A stretch of 64,000 bases of DNA from Runella sp. SP2 (GTDB lineage Bacteria; Bacteroidota; Bacteroidia; Cytophagales; Spirosomataceae), in NCBI RefSeq assembly GCF_003711225.1, contig NZ_CP031030.1, positions 1,054,001 through 1,118,000 on the forward strand, read 5' to 3'. Positions 1 through 7,790 of this stretch are shown here, piece by piece (position 1 is the first letter of the stretch; the number at the start of each line of letters is the position of its first letter). The notes under the pieces were generated by a model. The model did not search any database and was not told the DNA's origin. It saw only the letters and a program-made list of their open reading frames with translations. A program made the position numbers and the translations under genes.

Positions 1-2
1 AT

Positions 3-1601
3 GCGAGCGGAAATGCAAGTTGGGTGTCGCCAAATTTTACAGAATCCGACCCTAAAATTGGAAGTTTGACTAGCAATTTCTTGCCCAAATGGAACGGTTC
101 TACCTTAGCCAATACCCAAATTTTTGATAATGGTACCAATGTGGGCATCGGAACAAATACCCCTTCGACAAAATTGGATATAAACGGGAAAGCGAAAGCT
201 AGCCAGTTGCAACTGACTACGGGAGCAACCAACAATTATGTCCTAAAATCGGACGCCAGCGGAAATGCGTCGTGGGCAGATCCTAGCCATTTGACCACCA
301 TCTTGCAAGATGCTGACGGCAATACCAAAATTGAAGTTGAAAAAGCTGCCAATGAAGATGTTATCCACTTTTCAACGAACGGTAAAGAACGTTTTGCAAT
401 AAAAGGAGCTCAAATGGCGGTTTATAGCACGGGAGGTTCTACATTTTTGGGTTACGCTGCGGGCGAAAATGATGATTTGACCAATAACCTCAATACCTAT
501 GTGGGCTATTTTTCGGGGAATAAAACCACTACTGGCATCGGAAATGTAGCACTAGGTAGTCTTGCGCTAGAAAATAATGTGTCAGGAATTTACAATATAG
601 CCATTGGTTCTCAATCGTTAAACCAAACAACAACAAGCTCGAACAATACTGCTGTGGGGGTCTTTGCAGGACAAAATGCGACGGGGTCGGGTAATATTTT
701 TATCGGTTACGGAGCGGGAAAGAACGAAACGGGTAATAACAAGCTTTACATTGATAATTCGAATACATCTACTCCTTTGGTTTACGGTGATTTTTCTTCT
801 AATGAACTATCAGTCAATGGTAAATTGGGAATAGGAACAACCACTCCAACCCAGGCCAAATTGGTTGTGAATGGAAATGCCAGCAATACACTGTCGTACG
901 CTTATCTCAACGGAAGTAATCAGACAGGAACAGTTACCAATTACACTGCCAATTACTCCATCTATGCCTCTGACCGTGTGGCTGCTGTTGAATTTAATGC
1001 CTTTTCCGACGCGCGTATCAAAGACATCAAAGGCAAGTCAAACAATGTTCAGGACCTTGAAACCCTTTCAAAAATCGAAATTACGGATTACCAGTTCAAA
1101 GACAAAATCGAAAAAGGGAACGGCCATCACAAAAAAGTGATTGCTCAACAGGTAGAAACAGTTTACCCACAGGCGGTTAGTAAAACTACCGATGTCATTC
1201 CTGACATTTATCGGTTAGCCAACATCCAAAACAACTTTGTCGAATTGTCTAATCATCAGCTTACGGTTGGAGAAAAAGTAAAACTCATTTTTGGAGAAAA
1301 GCAGGAGGTCTTCGAGGTGGAGGCAGTGAATGAAAAAGGGTTTAAAATAAAAAATAACGGTACATCGCTCTTGGCCGTAACTTCGGTGTTTGTGTATGGC
1401 CGAGAGGTATCGGATTTTCGTTCGGTGGACTACGAAGCGCTGAGTACGCTAAACATTTCGGCAACGCAGGCATTGCTGAAACGTATTGAACAACTCGAAT
1501 CCGAAAACACAATTTATAAGAATGAATTTAAGTCGTTTCGAGCGGAATTGGAGCAATTAAAAGCGGCCGTGACGGGAGTGAACGAGACAAAAGGAAAATA
1601 G
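3..1601 (+). CDS. Tail-fibre/adhesin-like protein with C-terminal S74 auto-chaperone domain (5' end outside window)
   Basis: The reading frame is already open at the left edge. Its first residues (ASGNASWVSP) repeat inside the protein as ASGNASWADP about 80 residues on, so the true start lies upstream. The middle is rich in short Gly/Asn/Ala repeats (NVALGSLAL, NIAIGSQSL, NTAVGVFAG, NIFIGYGAG) of the trimeric-adhesin head type. A peptidase S74 (endosialidase) intramolecular chaperone motif follows: SDARIK, with Ser at codon 1005 and Lys at codon 1020 spaced five residues apart as in the self-cleaving dyad, then VIAQQVETVYPQAV. The last ~50 residues look like a coiled coil. Known of the family: S74 domains help trimerise beta-helical fibres and then cut themselves off. 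A roughly 90-residue insert between the S74 core and the coiled coil is unusual. Probably a surface or secreted fibre; no phage genes are nearby. Confidence 0.72.
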   Translation, partial: ASGNASWVSPNFTESDPKIGSLTSNFLPKWNGSTLANTQIFDNGTNVGIGTNTPSTKLDINGKAKASQLQLTTGATNNYVLKSDASGNASWADPSHLTTILQDADGNTKIEVEKAANEDVIHFSTNGKERFAIKGAQMAVYSTGGSTFLGYAAGENDDLTNNLNTYVGYFSGNKTTTGIGNVALGSLALENNVSGIYNIAIGSQSLNQTTTSSNNTAVGVFAGQNATGSGNIFIGYGAGKNETGNNKLYIDNSNTSTPLVYGDFSSNELSVNGKLGIGTTTPTQAKLVVNGNASNTLSYAYLNGSNQTGTVTNYTANYSIYASDRVAAVEFNAFSDARIKDIKGKSNNVQDLETLSKIEITDYQFKDKIEKGNGHHKKVIAQQVETVYPQAVSKTTDVIPDIYRLANIQNNFVELSNHQLTVGEKVKLIFGEKQEVFEVEAVNEKGFKIKNNGTSLLAVTSVFVYGREVSDFRSVDYEALSTLNISATQALLKRIEQLESENTIYKNEFKSFRAELEQLKAAVTGVNETKGK

Positions 1602-1683
1602 TGCGTCGGGTTGCTCACACATGTACGTCGGGTACTCACAGATGTGCGTCGGGGTGCTCACACCCCGACGTCCCCAGCGGCAC
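1602..1683 (+). terminator. Tandem short repeats ending in a hairpin between convergent genes
   Basis: Three degenerate copies of a GTGCGTCGGGTTGCTCACAC-like unit follow the adhesin stop codon. The last copy forms a perfect 10-bp hairpin, CGTCGGGGTG / CTCA / CACCCCGACG (1647-1670). There is no clear T-tract. It lies between convergent genes, so it may stop transcription from both sides. The CTCA loop recurs in other hairpins of this window. Confidence 0.55.
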
Positions 1684-3468
1684 TCAGGGAATTTCAATCC
1701 CAATTTGTCGCATCAATGCCGTCGCGTTAAATTCACGGCAAACCCCTTCTTTCAACTGATAGTCGAAGTGTAGTTTACCTTCGGTGAAGGTAGAATAAAA
1801 ACTGTAATTATGGGCAAACTGACCCTCGTTGGCCATGTCGCCCAGCTCAATGTCGTGGGTGGAAATAAACCCAGAAGCTTTTTGTAAATGAAGCTGGCGA
1901 ATGAGCGCCTCAGCACCTTTGTGACGGTCAACGGAGTTGGTACCTTTTAATATTTCGTCCAAAAAGTAAAAAACAGGAATGGAGGAGCTTTCCGAAAGTT
2001 TGAGTAAGGTTTGTAAACGCTTCAACTCCGCATAAAACGAAGAGGTATTTTCTTCTAGCGAGTCCTGTGTTCGCATACTGGTAAAAACCTGAAGAATAGC
2101 GCTTGAAAACTGTTCGGCACAGACTACTGAGCCCGACAAAGCCAAAATGGTATTGACGCCAATGGTACGTAAAAAGGTGCTTTTTCCCGACATGTTTGAG
2201 CCCGTAATGATGGCAGTTTGACCCAAACCCTGTAATTCAAAATCATTACAAACGCGTTTGTCGGCCGCAATCAGCGGATGGCCGACGTGCTTGGTTTTGA
2301 TGTAAAACGATTCGGTAGAAAGTTCCGCAAACGGATAGGCGGGATTAGAATAAGCAAATCCTGCCAAGCTACTAAGGGTTTCAAACTGACCCAAGATGTG
2401 AAACCACCGTCCAAGGTCGTCTTGGTGACGCTTTTTCCACGCTTCGAGTTGGGTCATCCACTGCAAATCCCACAATGAAGGAAGTCCAATGGCCAGCATA
2501 AAGTACGGATTCAACCGAAAATTGAGGTTTTCGGTCATTTTGGCAAGCTGTTCAATACTTTTAGACGCGGGGATGCCCGTGGTAAGTTGACTTTTGAGCT
2601 GTCGTAGTTTAGCGGACTCAAACGACTGATTTTCAATTTTTTCAAACAAAGCCGCGTAAGCTTTCAAGGTACCGACAATTTGCTCCGATTGCTCCGCGTA
2701 TGCTTTCACCGAAAGGTTTAACTTACTCAAGATAAACCCGTGAAAAAGCAATACTGCAACGATAACAAGCCAAGGAATAAGACCCAAAGAAGCGGCAACA
2801 ATCCCCGAAATTGTCAGAATGGGCAGCCACCTAAAACGCTTCCAGCGAAGTATGGATTCGTTTTCACCAGCTTTGAGCCAAAGTGATAAAAACTCGGTGG
2901 GCTGAGCAATTTGTTTTTCGAGGGCGGCGGTAGCTTCAAACTCTTGCCGCCAGTCGAGTAGGGGAACAAGCTCGGCAATGGCCAACTGACGAACCGTAAT
3001 TTCGATGGGGTCGGCGGGAGCAAGTAACCAATGCGCTAGGGTTTTCATCCCCACTTTGGTATGCGCCCGATTGATGAGTTTAAAAAGCGAGTGTTTGCCA
3101 AAAACATCCAAATCGTAAGCATACGGATGGTTGGGTGGAGCAAACTCTTCCCCCGTTTCTTTTCTCAAAAAAGAAAGCGACAACCTTGCCGTCTCTTCTT
3201 TGTTGAGCTGAGTCAAAATCCGATAAAGGTTGAGAAGTCGGGAGGTTTTTTGGTGTTTGCGCAGCACAATCGCAAATAAAACCAACCCTAAAAATCCGAT
3301 GGCAAAGGCAAGTGAAAAGTTACTTTTTGAAAACCACCAAACAGCGGCGGCTGCTAAAATAAAAATAGCAAGTCGAGCGGTAGAAAGTTGGTTATAACGG
3401 CGCTGGATTACTTCGGTTTGTGCTTGAAAAACGGCTTGTCGTTGGGTGTAGATTTCGGAAGGATTCAC
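1684..3468 (-). CDS. MutS-family ATPase with N-terminal membrane segments
   Basis: The C-terminal third is a MutS domain V ATPase: Walker A GSNMSGKST at about residues 422-430, then FLDEILKGTNS (Walker B region) and STHDIELGD. The N-terminal mismatch-binding domain of canonical MutS is absent and the ~594-residue length is short for MutS. Instead, two hydrophobic stretches (about residues 25-65 and 205-240) predict membrane anchoring. No ATG precedes the first hydrophobic stretch. The open frame can start at a TTG (3486) or GTG (3468). I chose GTG because a TACCTTTG promoter box (3484-3491) overlaps the TTG. Membrane-linked MutS-like proteins are common in Bacteroidota genomes, but their role is not established, so a function in mismatch repair should not be assumed. 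It stands alone, transcribed away from the gene at 3504-3803. Confidence 0.8.
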   Translation of the reverse strand: MNPSEIYTQRQAVFQAQTEVIQRRYNQLSTARLAIFILAAAAVWWFSKSNFSLAFAIGFLGLVLFAIVLRKHQKTSRLLNLYRILTQLNKEETARLSLSFLRKETGEEFAPPNHPYAYDLDVFGKHSLFKLINRAHTKVGMKTLAHWLLAPADPIEITVRQLAIAELVPLLDWRQEFEATAALEKQIAQPTEFLSLWLKAGENESILRWKRFRWLPILTISGIVAASLGLIPWLVIVAVLLFHGFILSKLNLSVKAYAEQSEQIVGTLKAYAALFEKIENQSFESAKLRQLKSQLTTGIPASKSIEQLAKMTENLNFRLNPYFMLAIGLPSLWDLQWMTQLEAWKKRHQDDLGRWFHILGQFETLSSLAGFAYSNPAYPFAELSTESFYIKTKHVGHPLIAADKRVCNDFELQGLGQTAIITGSNMSGKSTFLRTIGVNTILALSGSVVCAEQFSSAILQVFTSMRTQDSLEENTSSFYAELKRLQTLLKLSESSSIPVFYFLDEILKGTNSVDRHKGAEALIRQLHLQKASGFISTHDIELGDMANEGQFAHNYSFYSTFTEGKLHFDYQLKEGVCREFNATALMRQIGIEIP

Positions 3469-3483
3469 GGCTGAATTTTTTCC

Positions 3484-3491
3484 CAAAGGTA
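3484..3491 (-). promoter_or_regulatory. Candidate -7 box TACCTTTG for the MutS-like gene
   Basis: Read on the minus strand this is TACCTTTG, an exact TAnnTTTG match, 15 bases before the GTG chosen as start. The -33 position has only a weak TTTTCG about 21 bases upstream. This box is the main reason for preferring the GTG over the TTG start. Confidence 0.4.
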
Positions 3492-3503
3492 CATATCTTT
3501 CGA

Positions 3504-3803
3504 CTAATTGAGCGAAAACATCGGGAGTTTTACGGCCGTTGCGGTGTTATTAAACATCAATTCCGAAATAGTGGGCTCCATAAAATCAATCAAGGGAAAC
3601 TGCGAAATAATTTCCAAAACGTGAAATTCGGTATCAGCTTTGATAACGCACCAAAGCTTGGTACGGTCGGACGAAAGGGCATACGACGTAATTTTTCCCG
3701 TCTCCATCAAATGGTTGATTTTTTGACGTTGACGCGGGATTTTCGCTAAGAACTCCTCCGTCATTTCGTCAGGGAGGGTAAATTCTACCATGAATTGACT
3801 CAT
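3504..3803 (-). CDS. Muconolactone delta-isomerase-like small protein
   Basis: A 99-residue protein starting at a clear ATG (MSQFMVEFTLPDEMTEEFL). The layout is that of the muconolactone isomerase/ferredoxin-like fold: an N-terminal beta strand (FMVEFTLP), a helix with conserved IPRQRQKINHLMETGKI, then a strand KLWCVIKAD and a C-terminal SELMF segment. Classical members isomerise muconolactone in catechol breakdown. No other beta-ketoadipate genes are near, so here it is better read as a stand-alone family member of unknown substrate. The gene ends 35 bases upstream of the start chosen for the MutS-like gene and could be co-transcribed with it. Confidence 0.6.
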   Translation of the reverse strand: MSQFMVEFTLPDEMTEEFLAKIPRQRQKINHLMETGKITSYALSSDRTKLWCVIKADTEFHVLEIISQFPLIDFMEPTISELMFNNTATAVKLPMFSLN

Positions 3804-3941
3804 AATCCTAGAATGTTAGATTACTGAAATAACAGCCAATATACTGAAATGGTTCGGAAAGTTGTGGTTTGAGAGTTTAGAATTACTTTTGTTGCTTGTA
3901 TTATATTCGACAATCAACATTCTAAATTCGACATTCCAATT

Positions 3942-4469
3942 ATGCCTCTTCCCAAAAAAGCCAGTGAGTCACACACCATCATGACCGAAATGGTATTGCC
4001 CAACGATACCAATACCCTCAACAACCTCATGGGAGGGCGGTTGCTGCATTGGATGGACATTTGTGCCGCAATCACTGCCCAGAAACACGCACATCGGACA
4101 GTTGTGACGGCATCGGTCGATAACGTATCTTTTGCCGAGCCGATAAAATTAGGAAACATTGTAACGTTTGAGGCGCAAGTAACTCGTGCTTTTACGTCGT
4201 CGATGGAAGTACACATTAAAGTGAGTGCCCAAAACCTTTCAGCGGGAGAGGCGGCTGTGCATACCAACTCGGCTTTTTACACTTTTGTAGCGGTTGACCA
4301 AAGCGGGCGACCCATCGAAGTTGCGCCCGTGATTGCTGAAACAGAAGAAGAAAAAAGCTTTTTTCAGAGCGCATTGCGCCGTCGGCAATTACGGTTGGTT
4401 TTGGCAGGGCGAATGAAACCCGCCGATGCCACCGAATTGAAAGCACTGTTTGGAGAAAGCGGCGAATAA
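3942..4469 (+). CDS. Acyl-CoA thioesterase (hotdog fold)
   Basis: A 175-residue single hotdog-domain protein that would hydrolyse acyl-CoA to free fatty acid and CoA in the cytoplasm. The family motif is plain: NTLNNLMGGRLLHWMD (central helix with the Asn/Asp positions used in catalysis), then VTASVDNVSFAEPIKLGNIV and the strand-rich SSMEVHIKV segment. The length matches the YciA/BFIT-like cytosolic thioesterases. The basic and acidic C-terminal tail (LRRRQLRLVLAGRMK) is a feature of some members. It is divergent from the isomerase-like gene and convergent with clpS, with only 23 bases between the stop codons. Confidence 0.85.
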   Translation: MPLPKKASESHTIMTEMVLPNDTNTLNNLMGGRLLHWMDICAAITAQKHAHRTVVTASVDNVSFAEPIKLGNIVTFEAQVTRAFTSSMEVHIKVSAQNLSAGEAAVHTNSAFYTFVAVDQSGRPIEVAPVIAETEEEKSFFQSALRRRQLRLVLAGRMKPADATELKALFGESGE

Positions 4470-4483
4470 GAAGTAAAGAAAAG

Positions 4484-4509
4484 GCAGAAGTACTAAAGTA
4501 TTTCTGCCG
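4484..4509. terminator. Possible shared hairpin between convergent thioesterase and clpS
   Basis: GGCAGAA and TTCTGCC pair across a 12-base interior and overlap the last codons of clpS. The stem is short and lacks a clear T-tract, so this is only a candidate bidirectional stop. Confidence 0.3.
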
Positions 4510-4780
4510 AAATACCACGGCGACAAATCTCTTGGCGTTTGGGCACCAGTTCTTCCCAAGAACCATTTTTTACGCGGCATTTGCCTTTGTAATGAATGAT
4601 GATGGTACACTGTTCTGCTTGTTCGGGGGTATGTTCGCAAACATCCATGAGGGTTTCGATCACCCAATCAAATGTATTCACCTCGTCGTTGAAAACCACT
4701 AGACTGTACAGGTCGGTTTCCACTACTTTTTGCTCTACTTCTTCGACTACATCGACTTCGGGCATTTCAAACAGTTGCAT
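4493..4780 (-). CDS. clpS: ATP-dependent Clp protease adaptor ClpS
   Basis: A 95-residue protein with the ClpS core: YSLVVFNDEVNTFDWVIETL, where the Asn/Asp residues of the N-degron pocket are present, followed by HTPEQAEQCTIIIHYKGKC and a C-terminal ELVPKRQEICRRGISAEI. ClpS binds ClpA-type unfoldases and delivers proteins with destabilising N-termini to ClpP. The ATG at 4780 is preferred over the upstream TTG at 4786. The acidic N-terminal extension (MPEVDVVEEVEQK) fits the flexible tail used to engage the unfoldase. No clpA or clpP is adjacent. Confidence 0.88.
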   Translation of the reverse strand: MQLFEMPEVDVVEEVEQKVVETDLYSLVVFNDEVNTFDWVIETLMDVCEHTPEQAEQCTIIIHYKGKCRVKNGSWEELVPKRQEICRRGISAEIL

Positions 4781-4884
4781 GTGCAAAGATTTGTATAGTT
4801 AATGAACTGATATAACAAATTTACGAAAAATCGTATAGGTTTGCAAAAGGTATAAACACATTCTAACCTTATTTGTTCCATTCT

Positions 4885-6354
4885 ATGAGTCCATATGTAG
4901 CTCTCACCATTCTCATTGTGTATTTTGCGGTACTGATTGCCGTGTCTATTTATACCTCTAAAGGGGCAGACACCAATACTTTTTTTACGGCCAATAAGCA
5001 GTCTCCCTGGTACTTAGTAGCATTTGCCATGATAGGCACGTCTTTGTCGGGCGTTACTTTTATCTCCGTCCCTGGTGCGGTTGGAAAAATTCAATTTTCC
5101 TACTTTCAGGTTGTATTGGGCTATATTTTGGGATACTTGTTTATAGGTAGTGTGCTCATGCCGCTTTATTATCGCCTAAACTTGGTTTCTATTTATACCT
5201 ACCTCGAACAGCGTTTTGGTTTTTGGGCCTACAAAACAGGGTCGGCTTTTTTCCTGCTTTCGCGCACACTCGGCTCGGCAGTTCGGCTGTACGTAGCGGC
5301 TCAAGTTCTTCAATTGGCCATGTACAACGGCCTTGGGATTCCCTTTGAAGTGTCGGTTTTGATTACGATTGCACTTATTTGGGTCTATACTTTTAAGGGT
5401 GGCGTAAAAACTATTATTATCACCGATACGCTCCAAACGACTTTTCTGGTTACGGCGGTTGCGCTTACCATTTATTTAATTTCTAAAGAGTTAAACTTTT
5501 CGTTTGGAGGGATGGTTTCAGCCGTGGCCGATAGCGAATATTCGCGTATTTTCTTCTTCGACGATCCAAAAGATAACAAATATTTCTGGAAACAATTTTT
5601 GTCGGGGGCGTTTATCGCCATTACCATGACGGGTATGGATCAAGATTTGATGCAGAAGAATTTGACCTGTAAAAACATCGGCGAAGCCCAGAAAAACATG
5701 TTTTGGTTTACCATTACATTGACCTTCGTCAACTTGATGTTTATGAGCCTTGGGGTGTTGTTGTATTTTTATGCCCAGGCCAAAAACATTACGTTACCAG
5801 AACGTACGGATGAAATTTACTCGATGTTGGCCCTGAATCATTTTGGACTCAACGAAGGAACCGCGGGGGTGGTCGTAGCAATTACGTTTTTGATTGGGAT
5901 TACGGCTGCTACCTATGCAAGCTCGGATTCGGCACTTACGGCCCTGACAACGTCTTTTTGCATTGATTTTATGAACGTAACTAACAAACCCGAAAAAGAA
6001 CGTGCGCGCATCAAGCACTGGGTTCACATTGGGTTTTCGTTGTTGTTTTATGTGGTGATTGTACTTTTCAACCAACTCAATAGCAAAGAAGTAATTACGG
6101 CTATTTTTGACATTGCTGGCTATACCTATGGGCCGTTGCTGGGCTTATTTGCGTTTGGGCTATATACCAAACGTTCGGTAAAAGACCGCCTGACGCCCAT
6201 TGTGTGCGTTTTGGGCCCGATAATTACTTACGTGCTCAATCAAAATTCGGAAGCATGGTTTGATGGGTACAAAATTGGTTTTGAACGGCTTATGCTGAAT
6301 GGCGCAATTGTATTTTTAGGTATGCTATTGATTTCAAAACCAAAAGAATCGTAA
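4885..6354 (+). CDS. Sodium:solute symporter (SSS family)
   Basis: About 489 residues with 12-13 hydrophobic segments, the LeuT-like SSS architecture. Typical stretches are the first helix (TILIVYFAVLIAVSIYTS), SPWYLVAFAMIGTSLSGVTF (the helix usually involved in sodium binding), GGVKTIIITDTLQ and ATYASSDSALTALTTSFC, where the serines resemble the second sodium site. The ATG at 4885 (MSPYVALT) is chosen over a TTG four codons upstream. The solute is not deducible; relatives carry sugars, sialic acid, proline or pantothenate. The LytTR response regulator begins 20 bases after the stop, so the two are probably one transcript. Confidence 0.88.
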   Translation: MSPYVALTILIVYFAVLIAVSIYTSKGADTNTFFTANKQSPWYLVAFAMIGTSLSGVTFISVPGAVGKIQFSYFQVVLGYILGYLFIGSVLMPLYYRLNLVSIYTYLEQRFGFWAYKTGSAFFLLSRTLGSAVRLYVAAQVLQLAMYNGLGIPFEVSVLITIALIWVYTFKGGVKTIIITDTLQTTFLVTAVALTIYLISKELNFSFGGMVSAVADSEYSRIFFFDDPKDNKYFWKQFLSGAFIAITMTGMDQDLMQKNLTCKNIGEAQKNMFWFTITLTFVNLMFMSLGVLLYFYAQAKNITLPERTDEIYSMLALNHFGLNEGTAGVVVAITFLIGITAATYASSDSALTALTTSFCIDFMNVTNKPEKERARIKHWVHIGFSLLFYVVIVLFNQLNSKEVITAIFDIAGYTYGPLLGLFAFGLYTKRSVKDRLTPIVCVLGPIITYVLNQNSEAWFDGYKIGFERLMLNGAIVFLGMLLISKPKES

Positions 6355-6374
6355 TTTTAAAGAAAAATTCGTTC

Positions 6375-7091
6375 ATGAAAATCAAAACACTGGTTGTTGA
6401 TGATGATGTAAACTGGCAAAAAATCATTGGGAAATTTGTACAAATGCACCCCAATTTGGAGCTTGTGGGCGTGTGCGGATCTGCAATGGAAGGTTACGGT
6501 AAAATGAGCGATGTTGAAGTCGATTTACTGATTTGCGACATCGAAATGCCCGAAATGTCAGGTTTAAGCTTTGTAAAAAGCATCCGACATCGCCCATTTG
6601 TTATATTTGTTACAGCACATCGTGACTATGCCTTGGATTGTTATGAGGTATCGCCAGTGGATTTTTTGCTTAAACCGCTTGAATTAGACCGTTTCTTGAT
6701 GGCGATTGAGAAGGTAAAAGAACGTTTTGTCAATGTGGAAGAAACTAGCCACGTTGAGCCTTACTTTTTTGTTAGAGAAAACTCTAATTACATACAAATC
6801 GCCTACAAAGATGTGCTCTACATGAAAGCCCAGGAAAATTACCTGCAAATTGTGACAAAGCAGGCATCATATTCCCCGATTGTGTCTATTTCAAAAATGG
6901 AGGAGCAACTTCGTGGCGAGGTGTTTATGCGGGTGCATCGATCCTATTTGGTACATCGTTCGGCGATTCAGGCTATTACAAAAAATGAAATTGTTTTAAC
7001 CTCTGGCGATTCAATACCGATTGGGGAGCAATACCGCAACCAAATTACGCGCAAACACATTGAGGGAAACCTGATCAGTCGTATCCTATAG
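6375..7091 (+). CDS. LytTR-family response regulator
   Basis: 238 residues: an N-terminal receiver domain (acidic pocket VDDD at 8-11, phospho-acceptor Asp55 in LLICDIEMPEMSG, then VTAHRDYALDCYEVSPVDFLLKP with the conserved Thr and Lys) and a C-terminal LytTR DNA-binding domain (about 130-235: YLQIVT, VHRSYLVHRSAIQ, IPIGEQYRNQI). It should bind DNA when phosphorylated. The partner histidine kinase, usually of the LytS/YehU type in this phylum, is not adjacent; the upstream gene is a transporter. The SSS protein might help sense its solute, but this is inference. Confidence 0.9.
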   Translation: MKIKTLVVDDDVNWQKIIGKFVQMHPNLELVGVCGSAMEGYGKMSDVEVDLLICDIEMPEMSGLSFVKSIRHRPFVIFVTAHRDYALDCYEVSPVDFLLKPLELDRFLMAIEKVKERFVNVEETSHVEPYFFVRENSNYIQIAYKDVLYMKAQENYLQIVTKQASYSPIVSISKMEEQLRGEVFMRVHRSYLVHRSAIQAITKNEIVLTSGDSIPIGEQYRNQITRKHIEGNLISRIL

Positions 7092-7106
7092 CTGCGGCAC
7101 AAAGTA

Positions 7107-7136
7107 GAAGGGTGTTGGCGATTGCCAACGCCCTTC
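7107..7136. terminator. Bidirectional hairpin between LytTR regulator and HU gene
   Basis: GAAGGGTGTTGGC and GCCAACGCCCTTC form a 13-bp stem (one G-T pair) with a 4-base loop between convergent genes. T-rich sequence is weak on the plus side (ATTTG). Confidence 0.6.
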
Positions 7137-7141
7137 ATTTG

Positions 7142-7438
7142 TTATAGGCTAGGCTCAAGGAGGCTTTTTTTAACTTCTTCAATAAAAATTTTTGAAGGTT
7201 TAAAAGTAGGGTATTCGTGTGCTTCTACCTCAACAAGGGTATTGCGTTTCACATTGCGCGCCGTCCGTTTTGCACGGTGTTTGTTTTGAAAATTGCCAAA
7301 ACCGCGCACATAAATGATTTGGTGTTGGCTCAGTGAGTCTTTGATGACGTCAAACATCGCATCAAGCGTTGTTTCTACTTCGGTTTTGGTACGGTCGGTT
7401 TGTCGATAGATACGCGTTACCAATTCTGCTTTAGTCAT
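7142..7438 (-). CDS. HU/IHF-family DNA-binding protein
   Basis: 98 residues beginning MTKAELVTRIYRQTD, with the helix-helix-beta fold of HU. The DNA-contact arm region is NFQNKHRAKRTARNVKRNTLVEVEAHEYPTFKPSK, matching the GxFxxxxRxARxGRNPxTGE pattern in spacing though not exactly: the usual Gly-Arg-Asn-Pro is replaced by Val-Lys-Arg-Asn. A nucleoid-associated dimer that bends DNA. Standard size, single gene, convergent with the LytTR gene. Confidence 0.9.
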   Translation of the reverse strand: MTKAELVTRIYRQTDRTKTEVETTLDAMFDVIKDSLSQHQIIYVRGFGNFQNKHRAKRTARNVKRNTLVEVEAHEYPTFKPSKIFIEEVKKSLLEPSL

Positions 7439-7731
7439 TGTAATGGGTTTTTAGGTACAAAAATCATTTCGCATAAGAGTTTCAATAACCGTTGATGTGA
7501 GATAACTAAGTACCTTAGCCGAAGGTCGGCGGCACTATCAGTACAACAAAATTATATTCCAAAAATAGTATTTTAAAGTCCGATTCCAATTTTTTTATGA
7601 AACGGGTGCATTTGTACATAAAACCCACTATTTCGTACATGAAAATTGGAGCGGGCAAATTGGGTTGAAGATAGTGGGACACGAAAAGCGGAACGTAGCT
7701 TAATATACGTATATTTATGCCATTTAGGTAT
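7439..7731. other. Intergenic stretch without a supported gene
   Basis: AT-rich spacer upstream of the HU gene and downstream of the propeller protein. The one open frame here (about 60 codons on the minus strand) has no family features. The HU promoter should lie near 7450-7520 on the minus strand, but I could not identify clear boxes. Confidence 0.4.
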
Positions 7732-7770
7732 ATAAAAAAACGCAGGCCACTTCATAGCGTAGCCTGCGTT
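7732..7770 (-). terminator. Intrinsic terminator of the propeller-protein gene
   Basis: On the minus strand AACGCAGGC (7770-7762) pairs with GCCTGCGTT (7747-7739) around a 14-base interior, followed directly by a run of Ts. This is a good factor-independent terminator just after the stop codon at 7791. Confidence 0.8.
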
Positions 7771-7790
7771 GGAGTAAGATTTAAAAATTG

